The notes under the pieces were generated by a model, which worked only from the letters and a program-made list of their open reading frames with translations, was not told where the DNA came from and ran no database searches. Positions 1-17,702 of a DNA stretch of 64,000 nt are shown piece after piece (position 1 is the first letter of the stretch; every line of letters begins with the position of its first letter). This DNA is from Komagataeibacter xylinus (GTDB taxonomy: Bacteria > Pseudomonadota > Alphaproteobacteria > Acetobacterales > Acetobacteraceae). The translations under genes were made by a program, and so were the position numbers. The stretch covers positions 2,083,001 to 2,147,000 of the forward strand of contig NZ_CP041348.1 of NCBI RefSeq assembly GCF_009834365.1. The letters are read 5' to 3'.

Positions 1-2733
1 TCGCAGATCTACGACATGTCCTCCAACCTGATCCGGCCAGCGCTGGTCTCGGTCGCGGGGGCGGCCATCCCCAACCCCTATGGTGGCCAGCCGGGCAACA
101 TCATGGTCGATCTCGACCAGAGCAAGCTGCTCGCCCACGGGCTTTCGGCCACTGATATCGGCAATGCGCTGAGCAAGCAGAACATCGTGCTGCCAGCAGG
201 CGACCAGCAGATCGGCGCGTTTGACTGGATGGTGCAGACCAACGCCTCGCCTGAGGAGATCGCCAGTTTCAACAACATGCCCATCAAGCAGGAGGGTAAT
301 TCCGTCGTCTACCTGCGCGATGTGGCATGGGTGCATGCAGGCGGGCCACCCCAGACCAACATGGTGCTGGTCAAGGGCCACCAGGCGGTGCTGATCGTGA
401 TCATGAAGAGCGGCGATGCCTCGACGCTCTCGGTGGTGAGCGGGATCAAGGCGTTGCTGCCCTCCATCGTGCGTACGCTGCCGCCCGGCGTTGATATTAC
501 CGTGCTGGGCGATGCCTCGACCTTCGTGAAGGAGGCGGTGCGCGACGTGGTGCAGGAAATGGGCACCGCAGCATTGCTGACCAGTCTTGTCGTGCTGCTG
601 TTCCTCGGCTCGTGGCGATCGACCGTGATCATCGCCACCTCCATCCCGCTGGCCATGCTGTGCTCGGTCGTGGGGCTGGGGGCTGCGGGCCAGACCATCA
701 ACGTCATGACCCTCGGCGGCCTTGCGCTGGCCGTGGGTATTCTGGTGGATGATGCGACAGTGATGATCGAGAACATCGACGCGCATCTGGAAATGGAGAA
801 GGATCTGGAAACGGCCATCATCGATGCCGCCAACCAGATCGTCATTCCCACCTTCGTCTCGACATTATGCATCTGTATCGTGTGGATGCCGCTGTTCCAG
901 CTCACGGGCGTTGCGGGCTGGCTGTTCATGCCCATGGCGGAAGCCATCATCTTCGCCATGATCGCGTCGTTCATCCTGTCGCGCACACTGGTGCCGACCA
1001 TGGCCAAATACATGCTCGCAGCCCAGGTCGCGGCGCATGCCAAGGCCAAGGCGGAGGGCGGGCATCATGAGCCGACCAATATCTTTGGTCGCTTCCAGCA
1101 GGGTTTCGAGCGCCGTTTCGTCACCTTCCGCAATCGCTACAGGGCGCTGCTTGAGCACCTGCTGCTTATCCGCGGGCGCTTCGTGCCGATCTTTGGCATC
1201 GGGGCGTTTGCCTCGCTGGGCCTGCTGCTGTTTGCCGGGCAGGACTTCTTCCCCGAGATCAATTCCAATGCGCTCGCCATTCACATGCGCGCGCCCATGG
1301 GCACCAAGATTGCAGAAGCCGGCAAGATCGCCATGCTGGTCAATGGCGAGATCGAACGCCTGCTGCCCGGTCAGGTCGAGGGCATTGTCAATAACTGCGG
1401 CCTGCCGTTCAGCCCGCTCAACCAGGCCTTCATCCCCACGCCCACTGTCGGCGCACAGGACTGTGACCTGACCGTAACGCTGAAGGACGATGAAGCGCCG
1501 GTGGCGAAGTTCCGCGGCATCCTGCGCAAGGGGCTGGCCGAGAAATTCCCCGGCACCGACATCACCTTCATGCCTGCCGACCTGACCGCCAAGATCCTGA
1601 ATTTCGGGCTGCCTGCGCCGCTCGACGTGCAGGTCTCGGGGCGCAACCTGTATGACAATTTCGATTTTGCCGAGAAGCTGGCCGAGAAGCTTCGCCATGT
1701 CACCGGCATTGCCGACGTGTCGGTGCAGGAGCCGCTGAACACGCCCACGCTGCGCGTCAATGCGCGCCGCACCTACGCGCTGGGCACGGGGCTGACGGAA
1801 TCGGATGTGGCCAATAACGCGCTTGCAGTGCTGTCGGGCAGCGGGCAGGTGGCGCCAACCTACTGGCTCGACCCCAAGACCGGGGTCTCGCACCTGGTCG
1901 ATATCCAGACGCCGCTGCAGTTCCTGCAGACCATGAACGACCTCGAGACCATTCCCATCGACAAGGGCGATGGCAACCCGTCCGACAAAGCACCGCAGAT
2001 TCTTGGCGGCCTGAGCCAGATCGTGCAGACCGGCACGCCGGGCGAGGTGTCGCACTACAACATCATGCCCGTGTTCAACATCTATGCCTCGAACGAGGGG
2101 CTGGACCTTGGCGCCGTCTCGCGTGAGGTCGAGCGCGTGGTGGATGAAACCCGCAAGGAACTGCCGCAGGGCTCGAGCCTGACCATCTACGGCCAGGCCT
2201 CGACCATGAACGGGGCCTATACCCAGCTGATCGGCGGCCTCGCGATGTCGATTTTGCTGGTGTACCTGATCATTGTCGTCAACTTCCAGTCGTGGCTTGA
2301 CCCGTTCATCATCATCACAGCACTCCCCGGCGCACTTGGCGGCATTGCGTGGGCGCTGTTCCTCACGCACACGGCGCTGTCGGTTCCGGCGCTGACGGGG
2401 GCGATCATGTGCATGGGCACGGCCACGGCCAACTCCATCCTTGTCGTGTCGTTTGCGCGTGAGCGGATGGATGTGCATGGCGATGCGGTGAAAGCCGCGA
2501 TCGAGGCGGGCTACGAGCGTATCCGCCCGGTGCTGATGACGGCTTCGGCCATGATCATCGGCATGCTGCCCATGTCGCTGAGCAATTCACAGAATGCGCC
2601 GCTCGGGCGTGCGGTGATGGGGGGGCTGCTGGTGGCCACCTGCGCCACGCTGCTGTTCGTGCCGTGCGTGTTTGCGCTGATCCATTCCAGAAAGTCCAAG
2701 AAAGCCGCCGTCGGCGAAGGAGAACACGCATGA
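1..2733 (+). CDS. RND-family efflux permease (HAE1 type), 5' end outside window
   Basis: The frame is open from base 1 (S-Q-I-Y-D before the first Met at 16), so this is the 3' part of a larger gene. About 910 residues are visible against roughly 1,030-1,100 for the family, so some 120-190 N-terminal residues are missing. It is an inner-membrane proton-driven drug exporter: the TM4 signature GILVDDATVMIEN lies near bases 733-775, a periplasmic pore domain covers about 1250-2190, and the second TM bundle lies at about 2200-2690. The next two genes encode its fusion protein and outer membrane factor in an overlapping operon, so it should form one tripartite pump. The substrate cannot be read from the sequence. 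Confidence 0.93.
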   Translation, partial: SQIYDMSSNLIRPALVSVAGAAIPNPYGGQPGNIMVDLDQSKLLAHGLSATDIGNALSKQNIVLPAGDQQIGAFDWMVQTNASPEEIASFNNMPIKQEGNSVVYLRDVAWVHAGGPPQTNMVLVKGHQAVLIVIMKSGDASTLSVVSGIKALLPSIVRTLPPGVDITVLGDASTFVKEAVRDVVQEMGTAALLTSLVVLLFLGSWRSTVIIATSIPLAMLCSVVGLGAAGQTINVMTLGGLALAVGILVDDATVMIENIDAHLEMEKDLETAIIDAANQIVIPTFVSTLCICIVWMPLFQLTGVAGWLFMPMAEAIIFAMIASFILSRTLVPTMAKYMLAAQVAAHAKAKAEGGHHEPTNIFGRFQQGFERRFVTFRNRYRALLEHLLLIRGRFVPIFGIGAFASLGLLLFAGQDFFPEINSNALAIHMRAPMGTKIAEAGKIAMLVNGEIERLLPGQVEGIVNNCGLPFSPLNQAFIPTPTVGAQDCDLTVTLKDDEAPVAKFRGILRKGLAEKFPGTDITFMPADLTAKILNFGLPAPLDVQVSGRNLYDNFDFAEKLAEKLRHVTGIADVSVQEPLNTPTLRVNARRTYALGTGLTESDVANNALAVLSGSGQVAPTYWLDPKTGVSHLVDIQTPLQFLQTMNDLETIPIDKGDGNPSDKAPQILGGLSQIVQTGTPGEVSHYNIMPVFNIYASNEGLDLGAVSREVERVVDETRKELPQGSSLTIYGQASTMNGAYTQLIGGLAMSILLVYLIIVVNFQSWLDPFIIITALPGALGGIAWALFLTHTALSVPALTGAIMCMGTATANSILVVSFARERMDVHGDAVKAAIEAGYERIRPVLMTASAMIIGMLPMSLSNSQNAPLGRAVMGGLLVATCATLLFVPCVFALIHSRKSKKAAVGEGEHA

Positions 2734-4016
2734 CCGCCTCAGGGGAAAACCAGACGCCGCGCATGTCCAGGCGTGGGCGGCTGTACGTGACCCTTGGCGG
2801 GGTTGTGGTGGCTGCCATCGTTGCCGGGGGCATTCTTGAGCGGCGCATCCATGTCTCCAACCTCAGGGAGGCGGCGCAGGATGCCGCCATCCCGCGCGTG
2901 CAGGTCATCACGGCTGAAAAAGGCCCCACCACCCGCACGCTCGACCTGCCGGGCAACATCTCGGCATGGTACCAGGCGCCGATCTATGCGCAGGTCTCGG
3001 GCTATGTGCAGATGTGGTACAAGGATATCGGCGCCAAGGTGAAGGCTGGCGAGATTCTCGCCACCATCGATACGCCGGGCCTTGATGCGCAATACGCGGC
3101 TTCAAAAGCCAATTTCGATGTGGCGATGGCGCGTTACCGCCTTGCACAGATCACGGCCAAGCGCTGGCGCGCGCTGCAGGGCACGCAGGCCGTCTCGCAG
3201 CAGGAGGTGGACGTGCAGGCCGCCGATGCCGAGGCGCGTCAGGCCGAGGTGGAGGCCGCCCGCCACGAAGTCTCGCGCTATGCGGCCCTGATCGGGTTCA
3301 AGCAGCTTGTCGCCCCCTTTGATGGCGTGGTCACCACCCGCCTTGCCGATGTGGGCGACTACGTGAACGCGGGCGGCGGCGATGTTTCCTCACGCGGCAC
3401 GGCCACCGAGCTGTTCAGCGTGGCCGATGTGCACCGTATGCGCGTGTTCGTATCCGTGCCGCAGGATTATGCCGATATCATCAGCCCCAAGCTCGAGGGT
3501 GATGTGTCGGTGCCGCAATATCCTGGCCGGGTGTTCAAGGCCAAGTTCCTCGCCACCGCCAAGGCGTTCAACGCAGGCACCCGCACCGTGACCACCGAAC
3601 TGGTGGTCGATAATGACAAGCGCGAGCTGTGGCCGGATTCTTACGCCAATGTACACTTTGTCGCACCCGGCGATCCCGATATCCTGATAGTGCCTGAAGG
3701 CGCGCTCGTATTCCGCGCGCAGGGCATGCAGGTGGCGATCGTGGACAAGGACGACCGCATCCGCCTGCGCAACGTAACGGTGGGGACGAACCTGGGTACC
3801 AAAGTGCAGATTCTGGCGGGCATCGGCCCGCAGGACCGGATTGTGAACAACCCCTCGGCAGGGCTGCTGGAAGGCCAGAAGGTCTATCTGGTCGGGTCAA
3901 CGCCCGGCTATAACGACGCTGGCGCCACGGCGTCGACCGCCGTGGGCAAGGGAGATGACGTGCGGGCCATGCCAGCAGGAGACAGCAGTGCAAGTGACGC
4001 GGGAGTGCGTCAATGA
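2730..4016 (+). CDS. RND efflux membrane fusion (periplasmic adaptor) protein
   Basis: HlyD/AcrA-type adaptor of 428 residues that would bridge the upstream permease to the downstream outer membrane channel. One N-terminal membrane anchor (about residues 14-35) is followed by a lipoyl-like half (VSGYVQMWYKDIGAKVKAGE), a helical hairpin rich in Ala, Gln and Arg, the second lipoyl half (VAPFDGVVTTRLADVGDYV) and a beta-barrel. The frame runs upstream to 2664, but the ATG at 2730 has AAGGAG at 2717-2722 and overlaps the permease stop (ATGA), so that start is chosen. It overlaps the next gene by 4 bp, which indicates translational coupling. Confidence 0.92.
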   Translation: MTASGENQTPRMSRRGRLYVTLGGVVVAAIVAGGILERRIHVSNLREAAQDAAIPRVQVITAEKGPTTRTLDLPGNISAWYQAPIYAQVSGYVQMWYKDIGAKVKAGEILATIDTPGLDAQYAASKANFDVAMARYRLAQITAKRWRALQGTQAVSQQEVDVQAADAEARQAEVEAARHEVSRYAALIGFKQLVAPFDGVVTTRLADVGDYVNAGGGDVSSRGTATELFSVADVHRMRVFVSVPQDYADIISPKLEGDVSVPQYPGRVFKAKFLATAKAFNAGTRTVTTELVVDNDKRELWPDSYANVHFVAPGDPDILIVPEGALVFRAQGMQVAIVDKDDRIRLRNVTVGTNLGTKVQILAGIGPQDRIVNNPSAGLLEGQKVYLVGSTPGYNDAGATASTAVGKGDDVRAMPAGDSSASDAGVRQ

Positions 4017-5656
4017 GTGCAGCGCCGCGCAGCCGGTCACGCCATATCCTGTCCCGTCGCATGCTTTCGCGCCGTATGCTTTCTCTGGCCGGATGCGCCG
4101 CCCTTGCGGGCAGCCTGGCCGGGTGCGTGGATCTGGCGCCCAAATACCGCCACGAGCATTATCTTCTGCCCGATAACTGGAAGGGCGACAGCCTGATGCA
4201 GTACGGCACGCCGCAGGATGGCGCGCCGCGTGGGGACTGGTGGAGCGTCTTCAACGACTCCACCCTCGATGACCTCGAGGACCGCGCCAGCCGCATGAAC
4301 CCCAACCTGCAGGCCGATGCGGAAACCTTCACCCAGGCGCGTGACATCGCCGCCGAGGCGCAATCCAACCTGTATCCGCAGATATCGGGCAACGCCGGGG
4401 CGTCGAACAACCAGGCCTCCAATCACAGGCTGTGGCGTGGCATGGGCTCGACAGGGCCGATCTACATGTCATCCGAGCAGTACAGCGCCACGGCGCGCTG
4501 GGAGCCGGATTTCTGGTCGGCCATCCGTAACCGCAGGCGGGTGCAGCAGCGCATGGCGCAGGCGGCAGCGGCAGATTTTGCGGTGGCCCGGCTGAGCATC
4601 CAGTCAGAGCTGGCCAATGACTACATGCAACTGCGCGGCATGGACGCGCAGCACGCCGTCTATCTCGACTCGATCCGCTACTACCAGACCGCCGTGCAGA
4701 TTACGAAAATGCGGCAGGCGGGCGCGATCGCGGCAGGCATTGACGTGTCGCGCGCACAGACACAGCTTTCCTCTACCCAGGCGGCCGATACCGACCTGCA
4801 GGCCCATCGCGCGGTGATGGAGCATGCCATTGCCATCCTGTGCAACGTGGCGCCTTCCAGCTTCCATATCGCGCCGCGTGCGCAGATCAGCTTCCCCAAG
4901 GTAAAGACTCCGGTAGGCCTGCCCTCGACCCTGCTGGAGCGGCGGCCCGACATTGCCAGCGCCGAGCGGCACATGGCGGCGGCCAACCGGGCCATCGGCA
5001 TTTCACGCGCGGCGTTTTATCCGCACGTGACCTTTAGCGCGATGGCCGGCTTCATGGATAACGGCTTCACGCTCGATAAGATCGCCAACGGCATGTACAA
5101 TTATGCCGCCCAGGCGGTGCTGCCACTGTTCCAGGGGGGGCTGCGGCGTGCGGAGCTGCAACGCAACTGGTCGCAGTACCGGCAGTCCGAAGACCAGTAC
5201 CGCGCCACCGTGCTCGATGCCTTCAAGGACGTTGAAGACGGGCTGAGCATGACGCATGACCTCAATATCGAGGCAGGCCAGCAGGCCGAGGCCGTGCAGG
5301 CCTCCATGCGCACGCAGAACATGACAATGCAGCTCTATACCGGTGGCCTGACCAATTACCTTGATGTGGTGGTGGCGCAGGTTGCGGCCCTTCAGGCCCG
5401 TATTGCCGAGGTGCAGGTCGAGACCCGCTACATGCAGGCGCAGGTGGAACTCATCCGCTCGCTCGGTGGCGGCTGGAGCACGGCCGAGCTGCCCAATAAC
5501 AAGCAGATCCGCCCGTTTGATGTCATGCAGTATAACCATCTGCGCATGCCCAAGGCTGTCAGCGGGGTCAGCGTCGATAACGGCCCCGAGTCCTTTGACC
5601 TGTCCGGCAGCGGATTTCATGACAAAGACTTGACAGGCACCCCAAAACAGCGGTAG
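4013..5656 (+). CDS. RND efflux outer membrane factor, NodT/OprM-type lipoprotein
   Basis: TolC-superfamily channel of 547 residues. The N-terminus is Arg-rich, then hydrophobic, ending in the lipobox LAGC with Cys38 as the predicted lipidation site. Two outer membrane efflux repeats follow; [31 protein letters not shown] is the conserved segment (key part [10 protein letters not shown]) that opens the second half. The start overlaps the adaptor stop by 4 bp; ATGs at codons 17 and 22 would shorten the signal peptide to a more usual length and are real alternatives. The C-terminal 40 residues or so are polar and look disordered. The gene ends only 106 bp before rplK and carries a possible ribosomal promoter in its last codons. 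Confidence 0.93.
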   Translation: MSAAPRSRSRHILSRRMLSRRMLSLAGCAALAGSLAGCVDLAPKYRHEHYLLPDNWKGDSLMQYGTPQDGAPRGDWWSVFNDSTLDDLEDRASRMNPNLQADAETFTQARDIAAEAQSNLYPQISGNAGASNNQASNHRLWRGMGSTGPIYMSSEQYSATARWEPDFWSAIRNRRRVQQRMAQAAAADFAVARLSIQSELANDYMQLRGMDAQHAVYLDSIRYYQTAVQITKMRQAGAIAAGIDVSRAQTQLSSTQAADTDLQAHRAVMEHAIAILCNVAPSSFHIAPRAQISFPKVKTPVGLPSTLLERRPDIASAERHMAAANRAIGISRAAFYPHVTFSAMAGFMDNGFTLDKIANGMYNYAAQAVLPLFQGGLRRAELQRNWSQYRQSEDQYRATVLDAFKDVEDGLSMTHDLNIEAGQQAEAVQASMRTQNMTMQLYTGGLTNYLDVVVAQVAALQARIAEVQVETRYMQAQVELIRSLGGGWSTAELPNNKQIRPFDVMQYNHLRMPKAVSGVSVDNGPESFDLSGSGFHDKDLTGTPKQR

Positions 5657-5665
5657 GTGCGCGCC
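5630..5665 (+). promoter_or_regulatory. Putative sigma-70 promoter for rplK operon
   Basis: TTGACA at 5630-5635, 18-bp spacer, TAGGTG at 5654-5659, then CGCGCC at 5660-5665. The -35 box is perfect and the -10 is weak. It sits in the last codons of the efflux channel gene, so rplK would not depend on efflux transcription. The discriminator resembles those of the rpsL and rpsM candidates. Inferred from sequence only. Confidence 0.42.
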
Positions 5666-5762
5666 TCTTATCGGAACGCGGGAGGTCGCCCGCCCTGTCC
5701 ATGCGGGCAGACGGGTGGCCACCAGAACCGCGGTCCGGGTGAAACAGTCAGGAGCCCCGGAT

Positions 5763-6197
5763 ATGGCCAAAAAAATCGTTGGCTACATCAAGCTGCAAAT
5801 CCCCGCCGGCAAGGCGAATCCGTCACCGCCGGTTGGTCCGGCACTCGGTCAGCGCGGCCTGAACATCATGCAGTTCTGCAAGGAGTTCAACGCCAAGACG
5901 CAGGGCCTCGAGCCCGGCATGCCGATCCCGGTCGTGATTACCGCCTATGCCGACCGTACGTTCAGCTTCATTACCAAGACCCCGCCGAACACCTACTTCC
6001 TGATGAAGGCTGCCAAGATCTCCAAGGGCAGCTCGACCGTAGGCAAGGCTGCGAGCGTTGGTAAGGTGACCATTGCGCAGCTGCGCGAGATTGCCGAGAC
6101 GAAGCAGAAAGACATGAACGCCAACGACATCGACGGCGCCGTGCGCATGCTGGCAGGTTCTGCCCGCTCCATGGGCCTCGACGTGGTGGAGGGCTGA
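5763..6197 (+). CDS. rplK: 50S ribosomal protein L11
   Basis: L11 forms the GTPase-associated centre with 23S rRNA helices 43/44 and the L10/L12 stalk. The 144 residues start [10 protein letters not shown] and carry the Pro-rich N-domain ([16 protein letters not shown]) and the rRNA-binding C-domain ending with [12 protein letters not shown], all at normal length. The frame is open back to 5715, but the ATG at 5763 has AGGAG at 5750-5754 and matches the family start. In most bacteria secE and nusG precede this gene; here an efflux channel gene does. Confidence 0.98.
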   Translation: MAKKIVGYIKLQIPAGKANPSPPVGPALGQRGLNIMQFCKEFNAKTQGLEPGMPIPVVITAYADRTFSFITKTPPNTYFLMKAAKISKGSSTVGKAASVGKVTIAQLREIAETKQKDMNANDIDGAVRMLAGSARSMGLDVVEG

Positions 6198-6202
6198 TTA
6201 CA

Positions 6203-6898
6203 ATGGCAAAGAACAAGCGTCTGACCGCAGCCCGCGCCGCAGTCGATTCCACCAAGCAGTATGGCCTCGATGAGGCGATCAGCCTGATCAAGAACAACGC
6301 CAAGGCGAAGTTCGACGAGACGGTCGAGATCTCCATGAACCTCGGCATCGACCCGCGTCATGCCGACCAGATGGTCCGTGGCCTGCTGTCCCTGCCCAAC
6401 GGCACGGGCAAGACCCTGCGCGTTGGCGTATTCGCCCGTGGCCCCAAGGCCGAGGAAGCGAAGGCAGCCGGTGCCGACGTGGTTGGCGCGGAAGACCTCG
6501 CCGAGAAGGTGCAGGCTGGCGAGATCAACTTCGACCGCTGCATTGCGACGCCGGACATGATGGCGCTCGTGGGCCGTCTGGGCAAGATCCTCGGCCCGCG
6601 TGGCCTGATGCCCAACCCCAAGCTGGGCACCGTGACCATGGACGTGAAGGGCGCGGTCTCCGCAGCCAAGTCCGGCCAGGTTGAATACCGCGCTGAAAAG
6701 GCCGGTATCGTGCATGCAGGCGTTGGCAAGGCTTCGTTTGACGAATCCAAGCTTGCCGAGAACATCCGCGCCTTCGTGGATGCCGTGCAGAAGGCCCGCC
6801 CCACGGGTGCCAAGGGCACATACGTGAAGAAGATCGCCCTGTCCTCCACCATGGGGCCGGGTGTTACGGTTGATGTCGCCGCTTTCACGGCTGGCTGA
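6203..6898 (+). CDS. rplA: 50S ribosomal protein L1
   Basis: L1 builds the L1 stalk near the E site and in many bacteria represses its own rplK-rplA mRNA. The 231 residues are full length; the conserved loop [15 protein letters not shown] lies near residues 130-145 and the C-terminal sequence [14 protein letters not shown] is typical. It starts 5 bp after rplK and must be co-transcribed with it. A GC-rich hairpin (6945-6963) follows the stop at a distance of 46 bp. Confidence 0.98.
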   Translation: MAKNKRLTAARAAVDSTKQYGLDEAISLIKNNAKAKFDETVEISMNLGIDPRHADQMVRGLLSLPNGTGKTLRVGVFARGPKAEEAKAAGADVVGAEDLAEKVQAGEINFDRCIATPDMMALVGRLGKILGPRGLMPNPKLGTVTMDVKGAVSAAKSGQVEYRAEKAGIVHAGVGKASFDESKLAENIRAFVDAVQKARPTGAKGTYVKKIALSSTMGPGVTVDVAAFTAG

Positions 6899-7179
6899 TT
6901 AACCAAGGAATGACCCTTTCCCGCTAAGGGGGAGGGGACAGGGGCTGGCGGCCTGGCCGCCAGTTTCCGAACCTGTCCATGACCGGATGTGGCGCAAGCC
7001 TTGATGGCCCTGAAAAGGGCCGCAGCCGGAAGACGGGGATTGCCGGATCGGGGCGAAAGCCCACACTGGTTGTTCCGTTAAAAGGACAGGCGAACCGGGA
7101 TGACGCCGGCCTGTCGGCGCATCCCCAGGGTAAACCCTACCTGCTGGCCCTGGCTGGCAGGTGATGATGGAGACGGGAT
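6899..7179 (+). promoter_or_regulatory. rplA-rplJ leader with several hairpins (probable L10 autoregulatory leader)
   Basis: The 281 non-coding bases before rplJ hold clear stem-loops: CTGGCGGC/GCCGCCAG (6945-6963), GGCCCT-GAAA-AGGGCC (7006-7021, GNRA loop) and GATG-A-CGCCG/CGGCGCATC with one bulged A (7099-7123). In many bacteria the rplJL mRNA leader folds into an L10(L12)-binding site that represses translation. The position and structure fit, but I cannot confirm the kink-turn consensus by eye. Confidence 0.5.
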
Positions 7180-7698
7180 TTGGACCGTACGGAGAAGCGG
7201 GAGTTTGTTGCCTCCCTCGCAGCCGTGTTCGCTGAAACGTCCATGGTCATTGTCACCCGTAATGACGGGCTGAGCGTGGCTGATGTGACGGACCTTCGGC
7301 GTCGCGTGCGTGCGGCTGGAGCTACACACAAGGTCGCGAAGAACCGGCTGGCCTCTCTCGCCCTGGCAGGGACCCAGTTCGAAGGCATCAAGCCGCTGCT
7401 TAAGGGGCCGACCGCGTTGTCGTGGGCGGATGAACCGGTAGCCGTGGCGAAGGTGCTCGTCGAGTTCGCCAAAACCAATGACAAGCTTGTTCTGCTCGGC
7501 GGATCGCTTGGTGCCCAGACGCTCAACGTCGAAAGCATCAAGGCTCTGGCCGAACTGCCGTCGCTTGACGTTCTGCGCGCGCAGCTGGTGGGGCTTATCT
7601 CCACCCCCGCTACGCGGATCGCAGGCGTGCTGCAGGCGCCGGCCGGACAGCTTGCACGGGTTTTTGGTGCCTATGCCAAGACGGGCGAAGCCGCCTGA
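7180..7698 (+). CDS. rplJ: 50S ribosomal protein L10
   Basis: L10 anchors L7/L12 dimers to the ribosomal stalk; its N-domain binds 23S rRNA and its C-terminal helix binds L12. 172 residues. The start is TTG at 7180 (protein DRTEKREFVASL after Met) with GGAG at 7169-7172 and 7-nt spacing. The ATGs at 7164 and 7167 are out of frame, so the rare start is forced. The segment THKVAKNRLASLAL is typical of the family, and the Ala-rich C-terminus is the L12-binding helix. A weak start after a structured leader fits translational control by L10. Confidence 0.96.
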   Translation: MDRTEKREFVASLAAVFAETSMVIVTRNDGLSVADVTDLRRRVRAAGATHKVAKNRLASLALAGTQFEGIKPLLKGPTALSWADEPVAVAKVLVEFAKTNDKLVLLGGSLGAQTLNVESIKALAELPSLDVLRAQLVGLISTPATRIAGVLQAPAGQLARVFGAYAKTGEAA

Positions 7699-7800
7699 GA
7701 CCCCATGGCCCGGCCCGCCGGGCTATCAACAAAACGGCATTTTCCCTAAAAACGGGATTGTGTCGTGCCAACCAGTGTATAAATTAGGAAGACCAATATC

Positions 7801-8175
7801 ATGGCCGATCTGAACAAGATTGTTGAAGACCTTTCCGCCCTGACCGTTCTGGAAGCGGCTGAGCTGTCCAAGCTGCTCGAAGAGAAGTGGGGCGTTTCCG
7901 CCGCTGCTCCGGCTGCTGTTGCTGTTGCCGCTCCGGGTGCTGGCGCTGCTCCGGCAGAAGAGAAGACCGAGTTCGACGTGGTCCTGACCAAGGCCGGCGA
8001 CAAGAAGATCAACGTGATTAAGGAAATCCGTGCGATCACCGGTCTGGGCCTGAAGGAAGCCAAGGACCTGGTCGAGGGCGCGCCCAAGACCATCAAGGAA
8101 GGCGCCAGCAAGGATGAAGCCGAGAAGATCAAGAAGACCCTTGAAGACAACGGCGCTTCGGTCGAAATCAAATAA
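7801..8175 (+). CDS. rplL: 50S ribosomal protein L7/L12
   Basis: Flexible stalk protein that recruits translation GTPases; usually present in several copies per ribosome. 124 residues in three parts: an N-terminal dimerisation and L10-binding helix pair (to about residue 32), an Ala/Pro/Gly hinge (about 33-52), and the globular C-domain with the factor-binding stretch [20 protein letters not shown]. It lies 102 bp after rplJ behind AGGAAG, a spacing that allows L12 to be made in excess of L10. Confidence 0.98.
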   Translation: MADLNKIVEDLSALTVLEAAELSKLLEEKWGVSAAAPAAVAVAAPGAGAAPAEEKTEFDVVLTKAGDKKINVIKEIRAITGLGLKEAKDLVEGAPKTIKEGASKDEAEKIKKTLEDNGASVEIK

Positions 8176-8234
8176 GTTGGCCAATCGGGATGCGTCGTTT
8201 ATGACGCACTCAGGCTGATTGTTCAGGTGAGGGT

Positions 8235-8300
8235 GGAAACCGTCTGGTTTCCGCCCCCTTGGGCGTTACAGGCACCCTGGCCGCGAGGCTTCGGGTGCCT
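8235..8300 (+). terminator. Hairpins between rplL and rpoB, possible attenuator
   Basis: Two stems: GGAAACC/GGTTTCC with a 4-nt loop (8235-8252), and AGGCACCC/GGGTGCCT (8270-8300). The second is followed by TTTGG only, so termination would be partial. In E. coli a weak attenuator at this place lowers rpoBC expression relative to rplJL; the same role is inferred here. Confidence 0.42.
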
Positions 8301-8431
8301 TTGGCGGTAGTGAAGGGTTGGCCGGACTCAGGTCCGGTCGATCTGCCAAAGATTTTCAAGGGCCGCGCAGTCCGCGTGACATGACCGTGTCACGACCGTG
8401 CGGGCCTGTGTGGATGGGGGCTGGATAGGCG

Positions 8432-16900
<8,469 letters not shown>

Positions 16901-16913
16901 CCATACGAGAGAA

Positions 16914-16945
16914 ATGCCGGATGGCGGGAGACCGCTATCCGGCAT
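16914..16945 (+). terminator. Hairpin downstream of rpoC
   Basis: ATGCCGGAT (16914-16922) pairs with ATCCGGCAT (16937-16945), and an inner GCGG/CCGC (16924-16927 with 16932-16935) extends the stem. No T-run follows, so it could be a Rho-assisted terminator or an RNA-stability element rather than a classical intrinsic terminator. Confidence 0.5.
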
Positions 16946-17068
16946 GATTCGGTGCTGCACTATTGTCACCATCCGATTCAGGCGGTATCAGCAGCCTGAC
17001 GGAGCGGTGCTCCGAGTCCGGTGGAACAGAGTCGTTTCGCCAGACTGCTAGCGAATCCTGCGCAAGGC

Positions 17069-17105
17069 TTGACTTTTGGTCAGTTTGCCCGTAGGTAACG
17101 CGCCC
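17069..17105 (+). promoter_or_regulatory. Putative promoter of the rpsL-rpsG-tuf operon
   Basis: TTGACT (17069-17074), 17-bp spacer, TAGGTA (17092-17097), then ACGCGCCC (17098-17105). A leader of about 210 nt would follow. The stretch CGCGCCCTC recurs at the same place in the rpsM promoter candidate. Confidence 0.5.
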
Positions 17106-17315
17106 TCGGCTAGCCCTGTCTGAAAGACGTCGTTGGCCGTCGAATGCAGCATGCAGACATGCGGTGCCGCAGTCCGGGAATCGGGCTGCCCAGGCCGGAT
17201 GTAAATATGATGCCCGAACGAATGGTTGTCATTCGTTGGGGTTTTGTTGTGAACGACAGTCGGCAACCAGATATGGGGTTGGCCGGCCGAATTTTGTAAG
17301 GATCGGGAAAGGCGT

Positions 17316-17687
17316 ATGCCGACCATCAACCAGTTGATCGCGAAAGGTCGCGAACCCGCAGCCAAACGCAATAAGGTTCCTGCCCTGCAGGGCTGTCCGC
17401 AGAAGCGTGGCGTTTGCACTCGTGTTTACACAACCACACCGAAGAAGCCGAACTCGGCTCTGCGTAAGGTGGCAAAAGTACGCCTGACCAACGGTTATGA
17501 GGTTGTGAGCTATATTCCGGGTGAGGGGCATAACCTCCAGGAACATAGCGTTGTCCTGATCCGTGGTGGTCGCGTTAAGGATCTTCCTGGCGTGCGTTAT
17601 CACATCCTGCGCGGCGTTCTGGACACCCAGGGTATCGCCAAGCGTCGTCAGCGTCGCTCGCTCTATGGCGCGAAGCGTCCTAAGTAA
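17316..17687 (+). CDS. rpsL: 30S ribosomal protein S12
   Basis: S12 sits at the decoding centre and controls accuracy. 123 residues, full length, with the [19 protein letters not shown] segment that contains the lysine classically changed in streptomycin resistance (wild type here) and the PGVRYHI loop. The single Cys pair in [10 protein letters not shown] is usual. First gene of the str operon, 15 bp before rpsG. Confidence 0.99.
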   Translation: MPTINQLIAKGREPAAKRNKVPALQGCPQKRGVCTRVYTTTPKKPNSALRKVAKVRLTNGYEVVSYIPGEGHNLQEHSVVLIRGGRVKDLPGVRYHILRGVLDTQGIAKRRQRRSLYGAKRPK

Positions 17688-17702
17688 AAGGAATAACGAG
17701 GC

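Larger units (their letters stand above)
16901..17315 (+). other. 415-bp intergenic region between rpoC and rpsL
   Basis: No gene is seen here on either strand. It contains a long hairpin right after rpoC (16914-16945), a small GGAGC/GCTCC stem (17001-17013), a candidate promoter (17069-17105) and about 210 bp of rpsL leader. It is rich in GANTC, the CcrM target: GATTC at 16946 and 16975, GAGTC at 17014 and 17029, GAATC at 17053 and 17178. It marks a transcriptional break between the rpo genes and the str operon. Confidence 0.6.

Noticed and set aside
7161..7169. ATG start for rplJ
   Set aside because: ATGs at 7164 and 7167 are in other frames, so the protein must start at the TTG at 7180.
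16901..17315. Possible tRNA gene between rpoC and rpsL
   Set aside because: A GGAGC/GCTCC stem and a GAGTCC stretch looked tRNA-like, but no cloverleaf with a TTC loop and 7-bp acceptor stem can be formed.
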